Shown here: positions 13,975-21,108 of the stretch, one piece after another | Numbering within the stretch: position 1 is the stretch's first letter | Layout of the letters: every line of letters starts with the position of its first letter | NCBI GenBank assembly: GCA_902495525.1 | Contig: CABUXL010000023.1 | Location: 1 to 26,794, forward strand | DNA from: an uncultured Collinsella sp. | Lineage (GTDB): Bacteria; Actinomycetota; Coriobacteriia; Coriobacteriales; Coriobacteriaceae | Direction: 5' to 3' | DNA: 26,794 bases | The notes under the pieces: model-generated | Seen by the model: the letters and a program-made list of their open reading frames with translations, nothing else | Database searches by the model: none | Told to the model about the DNA's origin: nothing | Translations under genes and position numbers: made by a program

Positions 13975-14019
13975 TAAGTTAGCCTTGTCGCACTTTTTGC
14001 ATTATGCCCTAAGTTAGCC
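13975..14019 (-). promoter_or_regulatory. Direct repeat and -10-like box upstream of eno
   Basis: TAAGTTAGCC occurs at 13975-13984 and again at 14010-14019, 35 bases apart in the same orientation. Between them, on the minus strand, lies CATAAT. Paired sites around a promoter look like an operator, but no regulator is known here. A small palindrome GCACC-GTC-GGTGC (near 13955-13967) lies closer to eno. Confidence 0.4.
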
Positions 14020-14040
14020 GAGGGATACACTTGTTTTTCG

Positions 14041-14086
14041 AAAAATTTAGCGGGAACGATGAGGCGTGTCAGCCCGTCGTTCCCGC
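14041..14086 (-). terminator. Terminator of the larC2-yfcE-mazG unit
   Basis: On the minus strand GCGGGAACGA (14077-14086) pairs perfectly with TCGTTCCCGC (14050-14059), with further pairing inside, followed by TAAATTTTT. It begins four bases after the mazG stop codon. Confidence 0.85.
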
Positions 14087-14090
14087 AGTC

Positions 14091-14951
14091 TTACTCCCCT
14101 GCCTTTGCTGCGTCCCACAGGTCGTTGAGCCCATGGGTCGAAAGCTCGGCAAGATCAACGTGGGCATCGGCCGCCATCTGTTCCATCGCAGCCCAGCGAC
14201 GGCGAAACTTGGCCGTGCTCGCGCGCAGGGCGCTCTCGGCGTCGATACCCTCCTTGCGCGCGACGTTGACCAGGGCAAAGAGCAGATCGCCAAACTCCAT
14301 TTCGCGCTCGGGCGAGCCAGGGGCCTCGGCCTCAAACTCGGCACGCTCCTCGGCAACCTCGTCCCACACGTCCTGGACCGTCTCCCACTCAAAGCCTACG
14401 GCGGCCGCCTTGCGTGACACCTTCTGCGCCTGCATCAACGCCGGCAGATGCGTGGGCACGCCATCGAGCAGACCCTCGGGCGCGGCCTCGCCCGCCGCCA
14501 CGGCCTTGTCCTTGGCGGCTTTCTCGGCAAGCTTGACCTCGTCCCAAATCTTGAGCACCTCGTCGGAGCTCTCGGCATCCGCATCGCCAAACACGTGCGG
14601 GTGGCGGCGAATGAGCTTGGCGTCGATATCGCGCGCCACGTCGGCCAGCGTAAACTCGCCGGCGTCGGCAGCAATCTGCGCATGCAGCACGACCTGCATG
14701 AGCACGTCACCCAGTTCCTCGCGCAGGTGAACCGCGTCGTCCGCCTCGATGCAGTCGAGCGCCTCGTAGGCCTCCTCGATCATGTTCTTGCCGATGCTGC
14801 GGTGCGTCTGCTCGCGGTCCCACGGGCAGCCATCGGGCTGACGCAGACGCCAGATGGTCTGCACCAGATGCTGCAGCTCGGCCGACGCGTCTATCAGCGT
14901 GGGCAGATCGCGCGAGCCCTCGGCATTTTGCTGAGCCATATGCTGCGCCAT
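14091..14951 (-). CDS. mazG: MazG nucleoside triphosphate pyrophosphohydrolase
   Basis: The protein has 286 residues and two MazG domains. The first shows LRQPDGCPWDREQTHRSI and the metal-binding EEAYEALDCIEADD..EELGDVLMQVVLHA. The second shows KVSRKAAAVGFEWETVQDVWDEV with EERAEFE and MEFGDLLFALVNVARKEGIDAE. The enzyme hydrolyses NTPs to NMP and pyrophosphate and clears abnormal nucleotides. The start at 14951 lies two bases after the stop of the preceding phosphodiesterase gene, whose last codons (GAGGAGGA) provide the ribosome binding site, so the two are translationally coupled. Compared with E. coli MazG it has an insert of charged and Ala residues between the domains. Confidence 0.93.
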   Translation of the reverse strand: MAQHMAQQNAEGSRDLPTLIDASAELQHLVQTIWRLRQPDGCPWDREQTHRSIGKNMIEEAYEALDCIEADDAVHLREELGDVLMQVVLHAQIAADAGEFTLADVARDIDAKLIRRHPHVFGDADAESSDEVLKIWDEVKLAEKAAKDKAVAAGEAAPEGLLDGVPTHLPALMQAQKVSRKAAAVGFEWETVQDVWDEVAEERAEFEAEAPGSPEREMEFGDLLFALVNVARKEGIDAESALRASTAKFRRRWAAMEQMAADAHVDLAELSTHGLNDLWDAAKAGE

Positions 14952-14953
14952 GG

Positions 14954-15502
14954 TTAGTCCTCCTCCAGGATCACGTGGCGGAACGCGCCGCCCTCGTAGA
15001 TGCCGTAGCTGTGCGAGCCGTCCTTGGGGATGCTCACGCTGCCGGGGTTGAAGAGCCACAGGCCCGGGTGCGCGGCGCTTTCCTCGTTGACCTTGATGTG
15101 CGTGTGGCCGTAGACGAGCGCGGAGCCCTCGGGCAGCGCGGGCGCGTGGTCGACGCTGTTGTGCATGCCGGCGCCAAAGACATGGCCGTGCGTCAGGAAC
15201 AGCTCGCGGCCGGTCTCGTCAAACAGCGTGGCGTAGTCGGCCATGACGGGGAAGTCGAGGACCATCTGGTCGACCTCAGCGTCGCAGTTGCCGCGCACCG
15301 CGATGATGCGGTCGGCTAGGGCGTTGAGCAGCGGAATCACGCGCTTGGGAGCATAGTCGCGCGGCAGGTCGTTGCGCGGACCGTGATAAAGCAGGTCGCC
15401 CAGCAGGACGATGCGGTCGGGCTGCTCGGACTCAATGGCGGCGCAGAGGCGCTCGGTCCAGTATGCCGAGCCGTGGATGTCGGAAGCGATGAGGTATTTC
15501 AT
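14954..15502 (-). CDS. yfcE: YfcE/MJ0936-type phosphodiesterase
   Basis: The 182-residue protein of the small metallophosphoesterase group begins MKYLIASDIHGSAYW and has LLGDLLYHGPRND, VRGNCDAEVD, LTHGHVFGAG and YGHTHIK, then LFNPGSVSIPKDGSHSYGIYE. This matches YfcE-type enzymes, which cleave phosphodiester bonds of unsettled natural substrates. The start at 15502 follows AAAGGAC. It lies downstream of the LarC-domain gene (53 bases) and two bases ahead of mazG. Confidence 0.9.
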   Translation of the reverse strand: MKYLIASDIHGSAYWTERLCAAIESEQPDRIVLLGDLLYHGPRNDLPRDYAPKRVIPLLNALADRIIAVRGNCDAEVDQMVLDFPVMADYATLFDETGRELFLTHGHVFGAGMHNSVDHAPALPEGSALVYGHTHIKVNEESAAHPGLWLFNPGSVSIPKDGSHSYGIYEGGAFRHVILEED

Positions 15503-15555
15503 GGTGGTCCTTTCGGTGAGGTTGATGGGGTGGGTGTGGCGCGTCGCCGACCGTG

Positions 15556-16041
15556 TCACTCAAATTGCAGAGCCGCGGCTTGTGCTGCCTGCATCACGCG
15601 CTGGAGCGGCACACCGTGCTCGCGGGCAAGGCGGGCGCAGTCCTCGTACTCGGGCGCTGCACGCTCGCTGCCGTCGGGCAGGGTGGCCACCTTGACGGAC
15701 ACCTCGCCCCATGGCGTCGTCACCTGCTCAAAGCGGCGTGGCAGGCAAACGCGTTCCATGACCTGGCGACGGATGCCATTGGTCGTGGTTTCCAAAAAGA
15801 TGATCGTCTGCAGGCGCTCGATGTCCTCGTGGGCGCAGATTACCTGCAGCTGCCAGCCGGGGCGGCCTTTCTTGCAATAGACGGGCAGCCAGTGCACCTC
15901 GCGCGCACCCGCCTCGCGCAGGCGGTCGGCGGCGTAGGCAAGCACCTCGGGCGACGCGTCATCGATATCGCATTCCAGCTTGACGATAGTCTCGGGCGCA
16001 TCGGTCTCGCGGGACAGCGGGGATGTGCTATCGCATTGCAT
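15556..16041 (-). CDS. Stand-alone LarC C-terminal (LarC2-like) domain protein
   Basis: The protein has 161 residues and matches the C-terminal part of LarC (formerly DUF111), the CTP-dependent enzyme that inserts nickel into the pyridinium cofactor of lactate racemase. Typical stretches are ECDIDDASPEVLAYAADRL, DVHWLPVYCKKGRPGW-like sequence, FLETTTNGIRRQVMERVCLPR and the closing GSERAAPEYEDCARLAREHGVPLQRVMQAA. The LarC1 part is missing; 16042-16381 upstream has no such coding sequence, and larA, larB and larE are not in the window. GAAAGGAT precedes the ATG at 16041. In lactobacilli larC1 and larC2 are joined by a programmed frameshift; here there is nothing to join. Confidence 0.83.
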   Translation of the reverse strand: MQCDSTSPLSRETDAPETIVKLECDIDDASPEVLAYAADRLREAGAREVHWLPVYCKKGRPGWQLQVICAHEDIERLQTIIFLETTTNGIRRQVMERVCLPRRFEQVTTPWGEVSVKVATLPDGSERAAPEYEDCARLAREHGVPLQRVMQAAQAAALQFE

Positions 16042-16381
16042 ACGGTCCGGATCCTTTCCGCACGGGCTCGTTTTGTTCACCCAAACGCTAGCACATCGCA
16101 GGCGGTGCAGGGGCGACGTCATGGGATAGGTGCGACTTTTGCTGGGCGCAAGTGCTGGCGCGCTCCAACGCCGGCCCGCTTCACTCAAACGTGTACGTCA
16201 GCCTCCAAACATGTCATTTTTTGCAGCTTTTGGAGGCTGATGTACATGTTTTGAGAGCACAAGCGAGGCCGCACCGCGCGTCGCGCAGCCTTTCCAATCG
16301 ATTTCGACCCCCCGCGTGCCCGGCGTGTTGAGAGCTGCGCCATTACAATGAAGCGGATTCGCTTGACGCAAAGGAGCCGCC
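16042..16381. other. Gene-free stretch with a long hairpin and the PHP gene promoter
   Basis: No gene is supported between the divergent LarC-domain and PHP genes. It contains a REP-like hairpin (16184-16254) and a TACAAT box (16344-16349) about 32 bases before the PHP start, without a good -35 box. Confidence 0.5.
16184..16254. repeat. REP-like hairpin of about 70 bp
   Basis: TGTACGTCAGCCTCCAAA (16192-16209) and TTTGGAGGCTGATGTACA (16229-16246) are inverted copies with one mismatch. The pairing continues outward (CTCAAAC on the left against GTTTTGAG on the right, with a bulge). The loop is AT-rich. It has no T-run matching a terminator. Confidence 0.75.
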
Positions 16382-17293
16382 ATGTCTGCTTGCCCGCTGA
16401 TCGATTGCCATACCCACACCTCGTTTTCGGACGGGCACGCCTCGTTTGAGGACAACGTCCGCGCCGCTGCTGCGGCCGGTTGCCGCGTCATGGTCTCGAC
16501 CGATCACCTTACCCTGCCCGCCAGCATGGATTCCAATTGCGAGGTACAGGTTGTCGAGAGCGACCTGACGGCGCATCGACTGGCATTTGAGGACGCCCGC
16601 AAGCTTGCCGCGCAGATCGCGCCGGATCTCGAGCTTATCTATGGCTTTGAATGCGATTGGTACGAAGGCTGCAAGCCTTTGGTTGAGCGCTGGTCCGAAG
16701 GCGCCGTGGTACGCCTGGGCAGCGTGCACTGGATTGGCAACCCCGGCGATATCATGGCCGGTGCCGCGGGTACGGCGGGAACGGAAAACGTCGCTCGCCC
16801 CGATACACCCGATTCCCTTTGCGGTTGGATCGACGACGACACCGACCTGCACGTTTGGGAAAACCTGGGCGTGCGCGGCGTGTGGAAGCGCTATGTCGAT
16901 GACTGGTGCCGCGCCTGCGAGAGCCCGCTTAACTTTGATGTGATGGCTCATCCCGACCTGGTCATGCGCTTTTCGAAGGAAGGCTTTGCGCCCGATTTTG
17001 ACCCCGCGCCGTTCTGGGGGCAGATGGCAGAATGCGCACACGACACGAATCGGCGCGTTGAGGTCTCGACTGCCGCGCCGCGCAAGGGGCTCGACGACTA
17101 CTACCCCGCGACCGGCCTCTTGCGCTGCTTTGCCCATGCCGAGGTGCCCATTACCTTTGGCTCGGACGCACACCGCGCCTGCGACATCTGCTGGAACATC
17201 CGCGAGGCCCAGGCGCACGCCTACGACTGTGGCTATCGAACCTTCGACATCCCCCACGCCACCGGCGAATGGGAATCCACACCCCTCGCCTAA
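16382..17293 (+). CDS. PHP-domain phosphatase, probable histidinol-phosphatase
   Basis: The 303-residue PHP-family protein has metal-binding motifs in order: DCHTHTSFSDGH, STDHL, GFECDWYEG, GSVHWIG, MAHPDLVMRF and GSDAHRACDI. This set matches the HisJ/HisK group, which removes phosphate from histidinol phosphate. The his genes next to it include no other phosphatase: HisB here is only the dehydratase. This gene fills the gap, so the inference is strong though not proven. AAAGGAG lies six bases before the ATG. The gene converges on hisE, and its stop codon touches a REP-like palindrome shared with the end of hisE. Confidence 0.83.
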   Translation: MSACPLIDCHTHTSFSDGHASFEDNVRAAAAAGCRVMVSTDHLTLPASMDSNCEVQVVESDLTAHRLAFEDARKLAAQIAPDLELIYGFECDWYEGCKPLVERWSEGAVVRLGSVHWIGNPGDIMAGAAGTAGTENVARPDTPDSLCGWIDDDTDLHVWENLGVRGVWKRYVDDWCRACESPLNFDVMAHPDLVMRFSKEGFAPDFDPAPFWGQMAECAHDTNRRVEVSTAAPRKGLDDYYPATGLLRCFAHAEVPITFGSDAHRACDICWNIREAQAHAYDCGYRTFDIPHATGEWESTPLA

Positions 17294-17325
17294 CTAGTCG
17301 TTTAAGAACGTCCCCAATGACTAGT
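17293..17325. repeat. REP-like palindrome between the PHP gene and hisE
   Basis: Arms ACTAGTCGTT and AATGACTAGT (one mismatch) enclose TAAGAACGTCCCC. It is the reverse copy of the unit at 472-503. The stop codon of the PHP gene (17291-17293) and that of hisE (17321-17323) lie on its two edges. It may act as a bidirectional end signal for the two converging transcripts. Confidence 0.78.
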
Positions 17326-17638
17326 GACGGCGAGCGTTGAGTTCGCCGGCAAGCTCGTCGAGGGTGATACCGTAGCGCTCAAGGGTTACGAGCAGGTGGT
17401 AGATCAGGTCACCGGCCTCGTAGCGGATGTGATCGTGATCGTTATCCTTGCAGGCCATGATCACCTCGCTCGACTCCTCGGCAAGCTTCTTGAGCAGCTC
17501 ATCCTCGACGTCGGTCAGCAAACGAGCGGTATAGCTCTCCTGCGGCGATGCTTCACGACGACCGTGAATCACCTCGGCCAGGCCCGTCAGCGTCTCACCG
17601 ATATTTCCATCCTGAACGTTTGCGGTGCGCACACCCAT
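17321..17638 (-). CDS. hisE: Phosphoribosyl-ATP pyrophosphohydrolase
   Basis: The 105-residue protein carries out the second step of histidine synthesis (PR-ATP to PR-AMP). Motifs typical of the alpha-helical NTP pyrophosphohydrolase fold are LLTDVEDELLKKLAEESSEVIMACKD and IRYEAGDLIYHLLVTLERYGI, with the metal-binding Glu and Asp residues. HisE is separate from HisI here, in contrast to the HisIE fusion of many bacteria. It is the last gene of the his operon, 45 bases after hisI. Its stop codon is supplied by the edge of the REP-like palindrome. Confidence 0.95.
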   Translation of the reverse strand: MGVRTANVQDGNIGETLTGLAEVIHGRREASPQESYTARLLTDVEDELLKKLAEESSEVIMACKDNDHDHIRYEAGDLIYHLLVTLERYGITLDELAGELNARRH

Positions 17639-17683
17639 AGTTCAATCCTTTCTGGTGGCCGAGCGTCTAATCGAGCGCCCGCC

Positions 17684-18013
17684 CTACGCGAGTTTCTTAA
17701 AGAAGCAGGTACGGTTGCCGGTATGGCAGGCCGGACCCGGCGAGTCGACCTTGACCAGCAGCGTATCGCTATCGCAGTCGGCCCAGAGCTCCTTGACCAC
17801 TTGCATATTGCCGCTCGTCGCGCCCTTGTTCCAGAGCTCCTGGCGACTGCGGCTCCAAAACCACGTGGTACCGGTCTTGAGCGTCAGCCCCACCGATTCC
17901 TCGTTCATCCAAGCAACCATAAGCACCTCGCCGGTGTCATATTGCTGAACCACACAAGGAATCAATCCTTTGGCGTCGTATTTAAGATCCGCTGGAGTAG
18001 TAATTTCTCTCAT
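17684..18013 (-). CDS. hisI: Phosphoribosyl-AMP cyclohydrolase
   Basis: The 109-residue protein is of the HisI-only type and opens the adenine ring of PR-AMP. Motifs are DTGEVLMVAWMNEESVGLTLKTG, WFWSRSRQELWNKGATSGN, the metal site DCDSDTLLVKV and the Cys-containing GPACHTGNRTCFF for zinc. The start at 18013 follows GGGGA; a longer frame to 18082 would read into the palindrome between hisF and hisI and has no ribosome binding site. Confidence 0.95.
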   Translation of the reverse strand: MREITTPADLKYDAKGLIPCVVQQYDTGEVLMVAWMNEESVGLTLKTGTTWFWSRSRQELWNKGATSGNMQVVKELWADCDSDTLLVKVDSPGPACHTGNRTCFFKKLA

Positions 18014-18051
18014 TTCAATTCCCCAATTTAAACATCGCCGGTCGGCGAGGG

Positions 18052-18146
18052 TTGTCCAGGTGCCCGAGATTCCGAGCGACAAGCCCGACGACGCGTACTT
18101 AAGTACGCGAGGAGGGTTGGAGCCGGAAGGTCGGGTGCCTGGACAA
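18052..18146. repeat. 95-bp imperfect palindrome between hisF and hisI
   Basis: TTGTCCAGGTGCCCGA (18052-18067) and TCGGGTGCCTGGACAA (18131-18146) pair with two mismatches, followed after a 2x2 loop by TTCCG/CGGAA. In the centre is a perfect 18-base palindrome CGCGTACTTAAGTACGCG (18092-18109). It sits inside the operon and could be a mobile palindromic repeat, a processing site or a regulator of hisIE expression. Confidence 0.8.
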
Positions 18147-18155
18147 GCCGCAGCA

Positions 18156-18938
18156 TTAGAAGTCCAATCTCACAGGAATGCCCTGTGAGGCCATATACTC
18201 TTTGACTTCGCGAATGCTGAAGGTTCCAAAGTGAAAGACGCTCGCCGCCAGTACGGCATCGGCCTCGCCCTCGATCACACCCTCGGCAAAATGCTCGAGC
18301 GTACCCACGCCGCCGCTCGCAATAACGGGAATCGGCACCGCGCGCGCCACGGCGCGGGTGAGCGCCAGGTCAAAGCCGGCCTTGGTGCCGTCGCGATCCA
18401 TGCTGGTCAGTAGGATCTCGCCGGCACCGCGACGAGCCGCCTCCTCGGCCCACGCCACCGCGTCGATACCCGTGGCGTTGCGGCCGCCCGCGGTAAAGAC
18501 CTCCCACTTGTCGGCTCCCGGCTCACCAGGCAAACCAACACGCTTGGCATCGATCGCCACGACCACGGCCTGGCTGCCAAACGCCGCGGCGGCCTGGCTG
18601 ATCAACGACGGGTCGCGCACGGCGGCAGAGTTAAGCGACACCTTGTCGGCGCCGGCGGCAACCATGGTCCGCATGCCCGCCAAGTCGCGAAAGCCGCCGC
18701 CCACGGTATAGGGAATGGCCAGCTCCTCAGCAGCATGCGCCGCCATCTCGATAGTCGTCGCACGGTTGTCGCTTGTGGCGGTAATGTCCAGGAAGACGAC
18801 CTCGTCCGCACCCTCGCGGTCGTAGGCGCGGGCCAGCTCCACCGGGTCGCCAGCATCGCGCAGGCTCACAAAGTTGACGCCCTTGACCACGCGGCCGTCC
18901 TTAACATCCAGGCAGGGAATCACGCGTTTGGTAAGCAT
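18156..18938 (-). CDS. hisF: Imidazole glycerol phosphate synthase, cyclase subunit
   Basis: The 260-residue TIM barrel begins MLTKRVIPCLDVKDGRVVKGVNF, with the catalytic Asp in CLDVKDG and the second in VVVAIDAKRV. The phosphate-binding loops are GGGFRD and ASGGVGTLEHFAEG. With HisH it makes imidazole glycerol phosphate and AICAR from PRFAR, using ammonia from glutamine. The start lies three bases after the hisA stop codon. Between it and hisI is the 95-bp palindrome. Confidence 0.97.
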   Translation of the reverse strand: MLTKRVIPCLDVKDGRVVKGVNFVSLRDAGDPVELARAYDREGADEVVFLDITATSDNRATTIEMAAHAAEELAIPYTVGGGFRDLAGMRTMVAAGADKVSLNSAAVRDPSLISQAAAAFGSQAVVVAIDAKRVGLPGEPGADKWEVFTAGGRNATGIDAVAWAEEAARRGAGEILLTSMDRDGTKAGFDLALTRAVARAVPIPVIASGGVGTLEHFAEGVIEGEADAVLAASVFHFGTFSIREVKEYMASQGIPVRLDF

Positions 18939-18941
18939 GGG

Positions 18942-19685
18942 CTACTCCTCCCCTCGGACGGCGTCCAGTGCCTGGGCCAACGTAAAGTTGCCCTCGTAGA
19001 GCGCGCGACCGGTAATGGCACCTTCAATCGCGTCCTCACCCACCGCGGCCAGTGCGCGGATGTCGTCGAGCGTCGAGATGCCGCCCGACGCCACGACGGG
19101 AAAGCCCGCGACCTCGGCCACGTGGCGATACGTCGCCACGTCGATGCCCGTCTGCATGCCGTCGCGCGCGATGTCGGTGTACACCAGGTGCTTGAAGCCC
19201 AGCTCGGTGAGCTGTGCCACGGCATCGTCGAGTGACACGCCCGCGCCATCACGCCAGCCGTTCACCTTGACCTGACCGTCGCGTGCGGCGATGTCTGCCA
19301 CCAGCAACTCGCCAAAGCCTTGGGCTGCCACTTCGGCAAAACCCGGCTCGGTCACCAGCACGGTGCCCAGTGCGATGCGGCGAGCACCATAGCCGGCCAG
19401 CTCATCGATGCGTGCAAGCGAGCGGACGCCGCCGCCCACGTCCACGGACAGACCGTCGACGCCGCAGATGGCCTTAATCGCCGCCGAGTTGGCGGCGCAT
19501 GTGTCCTCGTCCTCGCCAAAGGCGGCGGACAGGTCGACGACGTGCACCCAGCTCGCGCCCTGCTCGGCAAAGGAGCGGGCGACGGCCACGGGATCGTCGG
19601 AATATACCTTACAGCGGCTGCGGTCACCGCGCTCCAGGCGCACGACCTTGCCGCCGATCAAATCGATTGCGGGAAACAGGATCAT
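18942..19685 (-). CDS. hisA: ProFAR isomerase
   Basis: The 247-residue TIM barrel is related to HisF and begins MILFPAIDLIGGKVVRLERGD (catalytic Asp in AIDL). It has VGGGVRSLARIDEL, LVYTDIARDGMQTG with the second catalytic Asp, and VASGGISTLDDI. It isomerises ProFAR to PRFAR. In actinomycetes that lack trpF the homologue PriA does both reactions; whether this one does cannot be told from the sequence here. Its ATG overlaps the hisH stop (ATGA), so the two are coupled, with GGAGG upstream. Confidence 0.95.
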   Translation of the reverse strand: MILFPAIDLIGGKVVRLERGDRSRCKVYSDDPVAVARSFAEQGASWVHVVDLSAAFGEDEDTCAANSAAIKAICGVDGLSVDVGGGVRSLARIDELAGYGARRIALGTVLVTEPGFAEVAAQGFGELLVADIAARDGQVKVNGWRDGAGVSLDDAVAQLTELGFKHLVYTDIARDGMQTGIDVATYRHVAEVAGFPVVASGGISTLDDIRALAAVGEDAIEGAITGRALYEGNFTLAQALDAVRGEE

Positions 19686-20383
19686 CTGCCAACCTCCTCG
19701 ACGATGCTGACGAAGTTCTTAAGGATGCGCTGGCCCAGCGCAGAGGATTTCTCGGGATGGAACTGGCAGCCCCACACGTTACCGTGACGCACGATGCACG
19801 GGAAGCTCCGCGTGTAGTGCGTGCGCGCCAGCACATCGGCGGCATCGGCATCGTCTGCCACCGCATAGCTGTGGGTGAAGTACATATTGGCGCCCTCGGC
19901 AAAACCGGCGAGCAGCGGATCGGCCGCGCCGGCAGGCGTCATGTGCACCTGGTCCCAGCCCACATGTGGGACCTTCAGGCGGCTCGACTCCAGGCGCGTG
20001 CACGAGCCGCGCATAATGCCCAGGCCATCGACCCAGGGGCCACCGACCTGCTCGGAGGCATCGTCGTCCGCGTCCGCGCCCTCGTCCGCCGGCACGCCCT
20101 CGTCGCCACGCTCAAAAAAGAGCTGAAGGCCCAGGCAGATGCCGAGCAGCGGAGTTCCGGCGGCAACGGCGTCGAGCACCGCGTCCGCCTCGCCGCTCTC
20201 GCGCATAAAGGCGATCGCGTCGTAGAACGCGCCCACGCCCGGGATGACCAGGCCGTCGGCGTTGCGGATCTGCTCCGGATCGTCCGACGTGCAGGCGGCA
20301 GCACCGGCGCGCACGAGCCCGCGCACGACGCTCGACAAGTTGCCCTTGTGGTAGTCGACCACCACGATCTTCGGTTCGCCCAC
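19682..20383 (-). CDS. hisH: Imidazole glycerol phosphate synthase, glutaminase subunit
   Basis: The 233-residue class I glutamine amidotransferase starts at GTG 20383 (VGEPKIVVVDYHKGN), with AGGGAGG just upstream. Longer frames would run into the REP-like hairpin. The triad is Cys83 in LLGICLGLQLFF, His209 and Glu211 in GCQFHPEKSS. It supplies ammonia to HisF. It is a little longer than usual because of an acidic insert (about residues 93-118, Asp/Glu/Gly/Ala-rich) after the nucleophile strand. A twin REP-like hairpin separates it from hisB. Confidence 0.95.
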   Translation of the reverse strand: MGEPKIVVVDYHKGNLSSVVRGLVRAGAAACTSDDPEQIRNADGLVIPGVGAFYDAIAFMRESGEADAVLDAVAAGTPLLGICLGLQLFFERGDEGVPADEGADADDDASEQVGGPWVDGLGIMRGSCTRLESSRLKVPHVGWDQVHMTPAGAADPLLAGFAEGANMYFTHSYAVADDADAADVLARTHYTRSFPCIVRHGNVWGCQFHPEKSSALGQRILKNFVSIVEEVGR

Positions 20384-20407
20384 GCGACCCTCCCTTATCT
20401 CATTCAA

Positions 20408-20522
20408 AACCTGCCAAAAAGGGACAGGTTTATTTTGGTCGGTCAAACGTTCACCCACCGTATGAGACAGCATTTCCGCAGATAAAACCTGCCAAAATAA
20501 ACCTGTCCCTTTTTGGCAGGTT
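20408..20522. repeat. Twin REP-like units in inverted order between hisB and hisH
   Basis: ACCTGCCAAAAAGGGACAGG, running on as TTTATTTTGG (20409-20438), and its inverted copy at 20487-20522 form a very long stem with a loop of about 45 bases. The second copy is also a hairpin by itself: AACCTGCCAAAA and TTTTGGCAGGTT are perfect 12-base arms around the GGGACAGG core. The outer edge touches the hisB stop codon (20521-20523). It could end transcription or stabilise mRNA within the operon. Confidence 0.82.
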
Positions 20523-21108
20523 ACAGCGAGCCCTTGGTGCTGGGGATGCCCCGCACGCGGGGATCGAGCTCGCAGGCGCGGCGCATCGTGCGGCCCACGG
20601 CCTTAAAGGCGGCCTCGATAATGTGATGTGAGTTGCCGCCTGCCAGCTCGCGCACGTGCAGCGTGAGTTTGGCGTCGCGCGCAAAGGCATAGAAGAACTC
20701 GACGGCCAGCTCGGTATCGAAGGTACCCACGCGCTCGGTCGGCACGGGCAGCTCGCAGTAGGCCTGCCCGCGACCCGAAATGTCCACGGCGGCCATCACG
20801 AGCGTCTCGTCCATGGCGATCGCCGCATCGGCAAAGCGCGTAATGCCCGCCTTGTCACCCAGCGCTTGGCAGAACGCCTCGCCCAGCACAATGCCCGTGT
20901 CCTCGACGGTGTGGTGTGCGTCGACCTCCACATCGCCCACCGCGTGCACCGTCAAATCAAACAGGCCATGGCGACCAAAGGCGTTGAGCATGTGGTCGAA
21001 AAACGGCACGCCGGTCGAGATATCACACGCACCGGTTCCATCCAGGTCGAGCTTGACGACAATATCGGTCTCCCCCGTCTTACGGGTTACCTCGGCATAA
21101 CGGCCCAT
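20521..21108 (-). CDS. hisB: Imidazoleglycerol-phosphate dehydratase
   Basis: The 195-residue protein is the dehydratase alone, with no phosphatase domain. Motifs are KTGETDIVVKLDLDGTG, STGVPFFDHMLNAFGRHG, DVEVDAHHTVEDTGIVLGEA and SHHIIEAAFKAVGRTMR, with the histidine and glutamate ligands of the manganese sites. It turns imidazole glycerol phosphate into imidazole acetol phosphate. Its ATG directly follows the hisC stop codon (TAGATG), with GGAGGAG as ribosome binding site. Confidence 0.97.
   Translation of the reverse strand: MGRYAEVTRKTGETDIVVKLDLDGTGACDISTGVPFFDHMLNAFGRHGLFDLTVHAVGDVEVDAHHTVEDTGIVLGEAFCQALGDKAGITRFADAAIAMDETLVMAAVDISGRGQAYCELPVPTERVGTFDTELAVEFFYAFARDAKLTLHVRELAGGNSHHIIEAAFKAVGRTMRRACELDPRVRGIPSTKGSL

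Noticed and set aside
12549..13982. Long plus-strand frame opposite eno
   Set aside because: It is antisense to a fully conserved enolase and shows no family features.
16042..16381. Missing LarC1 part joined by a frameshift
   Set aside because: No LarC1-like sequence is found in any frame upstream of the LarC2-like gene.
20384..20473. Upstream ATG giving HisH 30 extra residues
   Set aside because: It lies within the REP-like hairpin; the GTG at 20383 has AGGGAGG at the right distance and matches the family's N-terminus.
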